Below, in pieces: positions 61,801 to 64,000 of a DNA stretch of 64,000 nucleotides (within the stretch, counting starts at the first letter, position 1; each line of letters starts with the position of its first letter). Both the position numbers and the translations under genes were made by a program. The DNA is from Seison nebaliae (lineage: Eukaryota; Rotifera; Pararotatoria; Seisonacea; Seisonidae). The notes beneath the pieces are model-generated. The model was not told where the DNA came from and did no database searches. It saw only the letters and a list, made by a program, of their open reading frames with translations. The DNA is taken from assembly GCA_023231475.1 (NCBI GenBank), contig JALJEE010001665.1:1-64000 (forward strand), read 5' to 3'.

Positions 61801-62229
61801 TTAGTCATAACCTTTCTAATTCGATTTTGATATCTTTTCTAATTTGAAGGATTACAACGATGAATGGAGAGATTTGATTCAAATGGAAAAATTTCGATTA
61901 TTCAATAATCATTGGTTGAAGGCGTTACATGATAAGCCGCAAAGTTTTGTTTCTTAACTGGATTATTCGTTAATTGTTTCGCATATTTCGAAGGAACATT
62001 GTTAGATGAAAGCAATGAATTTGATGATTGGAAGGAACGCGAAGATCTTGACTATAACAATTCTTTGTTAAATTCAGATCTAGATCGTTATTATGACAGT
62101 GATACTTCAGGTTTGGGTTTTTAATTCATGTTTTTATTCAATTCGAATCCAATTTTATTAGAAGGATTCCTTACAAACAAATATTCATTTTCTGGTTCGG
62201 AAAGTGAAGGTAATGGTTATCATTTGTGA
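58821..62229 (+). CDS. KIFAP3: KAP3, kinesin-II accessory subunit
   Basis: KAP3 is the armadillo-repeat accessory subunit of heterotrimeric kinesin-II, the anterograde intraflagellar transport motor. About a dozen exons from the ATG at 58821 join to a close match. The conserved head is ITRGGEVEVHPVEDALIVEY, followed by IEATLLDDND. Landmarks along the armadillo array are QLARNPDNLDDL, NVTYVFFCFSSFSLF, KYFLKRAFRKKDALLMKFVR, LDWEHVLQEYKLINWTV and VFYQMIYHKSTRDEV. The end reads EKFRLFNNHWL, then an acidic tail closing near SGSESEGNGYHL. Length is near 750 residues. Almost all donors are GTT (GTTTTA, GTTAGT, GTTATT, GTTGGT, GTTAAT); one is GTGAGA. Its presence implies ciliated or flagellated cells. 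Confidence 0.95.
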
Positions 62230-62812
62230 TGTGGAAATATTGTTTAACTTTAAGATATTAATTTTCGCTATTTTAATAAGTCCTTTAAGTATAAAAAAAA
62301 CTTTCAATTGAAAATCAGACTGGATGCTAATTTGTCCTTAATTAATGGTATTGGTTATGATTTTAAAATTGAGGAATTCCTTAAGACTTTTAAGAATTTA
62401 TTTTAAGACTAAATCAGACCAGTAATTGGAAAGGTGCTTTATTCTATCTGATCGAATCTTTTTAAAATTAAACTTTTTCTGAATAATTGTATTATATTTT
62501 ATAATTTCATATTTAATGGTACAGTACAACTAGTAGGATAGAATGGATAACGTTGACTATGGAAAAATTAAGTTGAGAGAAATGTTCAGCATTATCGATT
62601 ATGATATCGAATAATTAATGACGTCAAGAAAAAGTTCAGGAGATGCATTTAAAATTTGAGATGCACTACTTATTTGTGTCGTGTTACAATCAATACATTT
62701 CCTTATAAGTTAACTTATAAGGATATTCTAAGGAAATATCGAATAATAATTTTAGTTCTCCCACATTGAACGAAAAAAAATTTCTGTTTGGAAAGTTTTC
62801 GGAAAACGAATA
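62230..62812. other. AT-rich spacer
   Basis: No gene seen. A short perfect palindromic word TTATAAGTTAACTTATAA lies near 62703-62720. Confidence 0.5.
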
Positions 62813-63541
62813 TAATGTGGTTGTTTTATCTTTGGGGAACTATTCTTTTCTATGTAATCCGTTGCGGCAAATTCAAGTCGAACATAGCTCGTTTTGCTGA
62901 GAATGTTAAGTTGAATACTGACCAAGTGAACTATGTGAACTACCATATCGAAGTGGAGGAAGGAGAACTGGAAGATAAACTAACAATCAAATCAATGGAA
63001 ACGAAAACGAAAAAAGATAGTGAAACGATAAACCTTTCATGCAAAGCGGTAACTTTCGCTCGAATTTTTTTCATTGACGACAAATGTAGCATTCGAATTC
63101 CTTTGATTAAGAAAAAACAAATTATATCTATCATGGTAGGTGGAAATAATAAAGACTGGTATTACAATTTCCGGAATGCGACAGTCAGTAAGAATCCCAT
63201 TCCTCCAGATTTGGAATCAATAACACCATTAACCGATCATTATTTCCATAAATCCTTAACATCAAATTCATATGACTTGGTTATTTCTTCATTCTTTTCA
63301 TACTGTATTTATTATTATTTATTATAATTTAAAGATTATTTATGAAATTTACGACGGACGACAACGTCCTATAAAAATTACTTTTACGAACAAAAGCCAA
63401 CCAAATACACTTAGCTGGTTTAACAATCACAATATAAAAGATATAGAAACCACCTCAGCAATTGAACAATCAATCCATAGCAGCTTCAGAGACGCTATCT
63501 TTAAATTTCAACAGTTAATGATGTTGTATCTTTTCAACTAA
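62813..63541 (+). CDS. probable secreted or type II membrane protein, unidentified
   Basis: An in-frame ATG at 62815 begins WLFYLWGTILFYVIRC, a hydrophobic start that could be a signal peptide or anchor. The body is mixed polar with several Lys-rich stretches, for instance SMETKTKKDSETINLS, and FARIFFIDDKCSIRIPL. An intron with a GTTATT donor near 63279 and a TTTAAAG acceptor near 63332 joins SNSYDL to IIYEIYDGRQRPIKITF. The frame ends at TAA near 63541 after a helical tail with SSFRDAIFKFQQL. Total near 230 residues. Four Cys residues are present, but there is no known pattern. I recognise no family. Confidence 0.5.
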
Positions 63542-64000
63542 TATAATTTAAAAGTAAACATTTGATGATGAGCTGTATACCTTCAGAAGTATCGTTGAAA
63601 TTCCATTTTACAAATTTTATAAATTGTCCCATACTTGATCTTACATGTAACGGAAAACCGTTGCCACTCATCCTTTACCAAACAAAGATCATTCAATTGG
63701 GTTATTTTTTTAGCTTCCCTATTTTTGGATTAAATATTTTAAATAGCAAAGTCCATGTCCCAAGGTACTCATATTGTAATAACTGGAGTTGAACATAACA
63801 AGGAATGATGAAACTCGTCGACTGAAATTAAAGTGAAACGTTTCCTTTGCTTTATGCAAGAACCACAAATATCATCTTCAATAAATAAATGTTATTTTTA
63901 CCATGACTGAATTCATATACAGAATATTAATATTCATTGAAACTAATTTTTATTGGTTCATATTTTTAGTATTTGTTTATTATGTAGACTCTACATTGTA
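63542..64000. other. right edge, no supported gene
   Basis: A plus-strand frame at 63562-63792 has no domain and poor codon character. The last 13 bases (ACTCTACATTGTA) also occur at 22958-22970 next to the small Tc1-like repeat, so another repeat copy may start at the window edge. Confidence 0.35.

Noticed and set aside
63562-63792. Plus-strand frame at the right edge
   Set aside because: No domain or splice support; possible repeat DNA.

Overview
This is nuclear DNA from an animal with a compact, strongly AT-rich genome. Genes lie on both strands, are split by many very short introns (mostly 25-60 bp), and are often separated by only tens to hundreds of bases. The content is eukaryotic and metazoan: an Nck/Dock-type SH3-SH2 adaptor, a STRAD-like pseudokinase, a SMARCC chromatin subunit, GTP cyclohydrolase I, the kinesin-II subunit KAP3 and a kinesin-3 with a PX domain. 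KAP3 and a CCDC87-like flagellar protein suggest the species makes cilia or flagella. I cannot name the species or phylum.

Layout. 1-6.1 kb: tail of a FLYWCH-like gene, a possible three-exon mini-gene, a one-TM protein and two unidentified small genes. 7.9-16.3 kb: KIF16B/Klp98A kinesin, ZCCHC4 rRNA methyltransferase, UBL3 membrane-anchored ubiquitin-fold protein, p24/TMED cargo receptor. 16.9-29 kb: an unidentified coiled-coil gene, WDR33 (mRNA 3'-end processing), Nck-like adaptor, GTP cyclohydrolase I. 29-34.5 kb: CCDC87-like gene, a small divergent gene, HDHD5 phosphatase-like protein. 34.6-38.6 kb: intergenic DNA with a decayed LINE endonuclease. 38.7-44.8 kb: XPA (with a large insertion), an unidentified coiled-coil gene, a small secreted acidic protein, tRNA-Ser(CGA), SMARCC. 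44.8-49.9 kb: a transposon graveyard (retroelement Gag, Merlin/ISXO2-like, LINE endonuclease, hAT, Tc1/mariner-like end), a cluster of perfect palindromes and a miRNA-precursor-like hairpin. 50-63.5 kb: STRAD-like pseudokinase, MSH6, mL42, an unusual eIF4E, DPM1, KAP3 and a probable secreted protein.

The genes do not form one pathway. Loose themes are DNA repair (XPA, MSH6), RNA metabolism and translation (WDR33, ZCCHC4, mL42, eIF4E), secretory and membrane work (p24, DPM1, UBL3) and cytoskeleton or cilia (KIF16B, KAP3, CCDC87).

The most striking signal is genome-wide rather than one gene: when exon joins are placed by protein homology and reading frame, about nine in ten introns begin GTT rather than the usual metazoan GTA/GTG. 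Other items worth a second look are the XPA insertion, the eIF4E with Tyr at a cap-binding Trp position, the degenerate STRAD catalytic motifs, and the 65-nt hairpin at 49735-49799.
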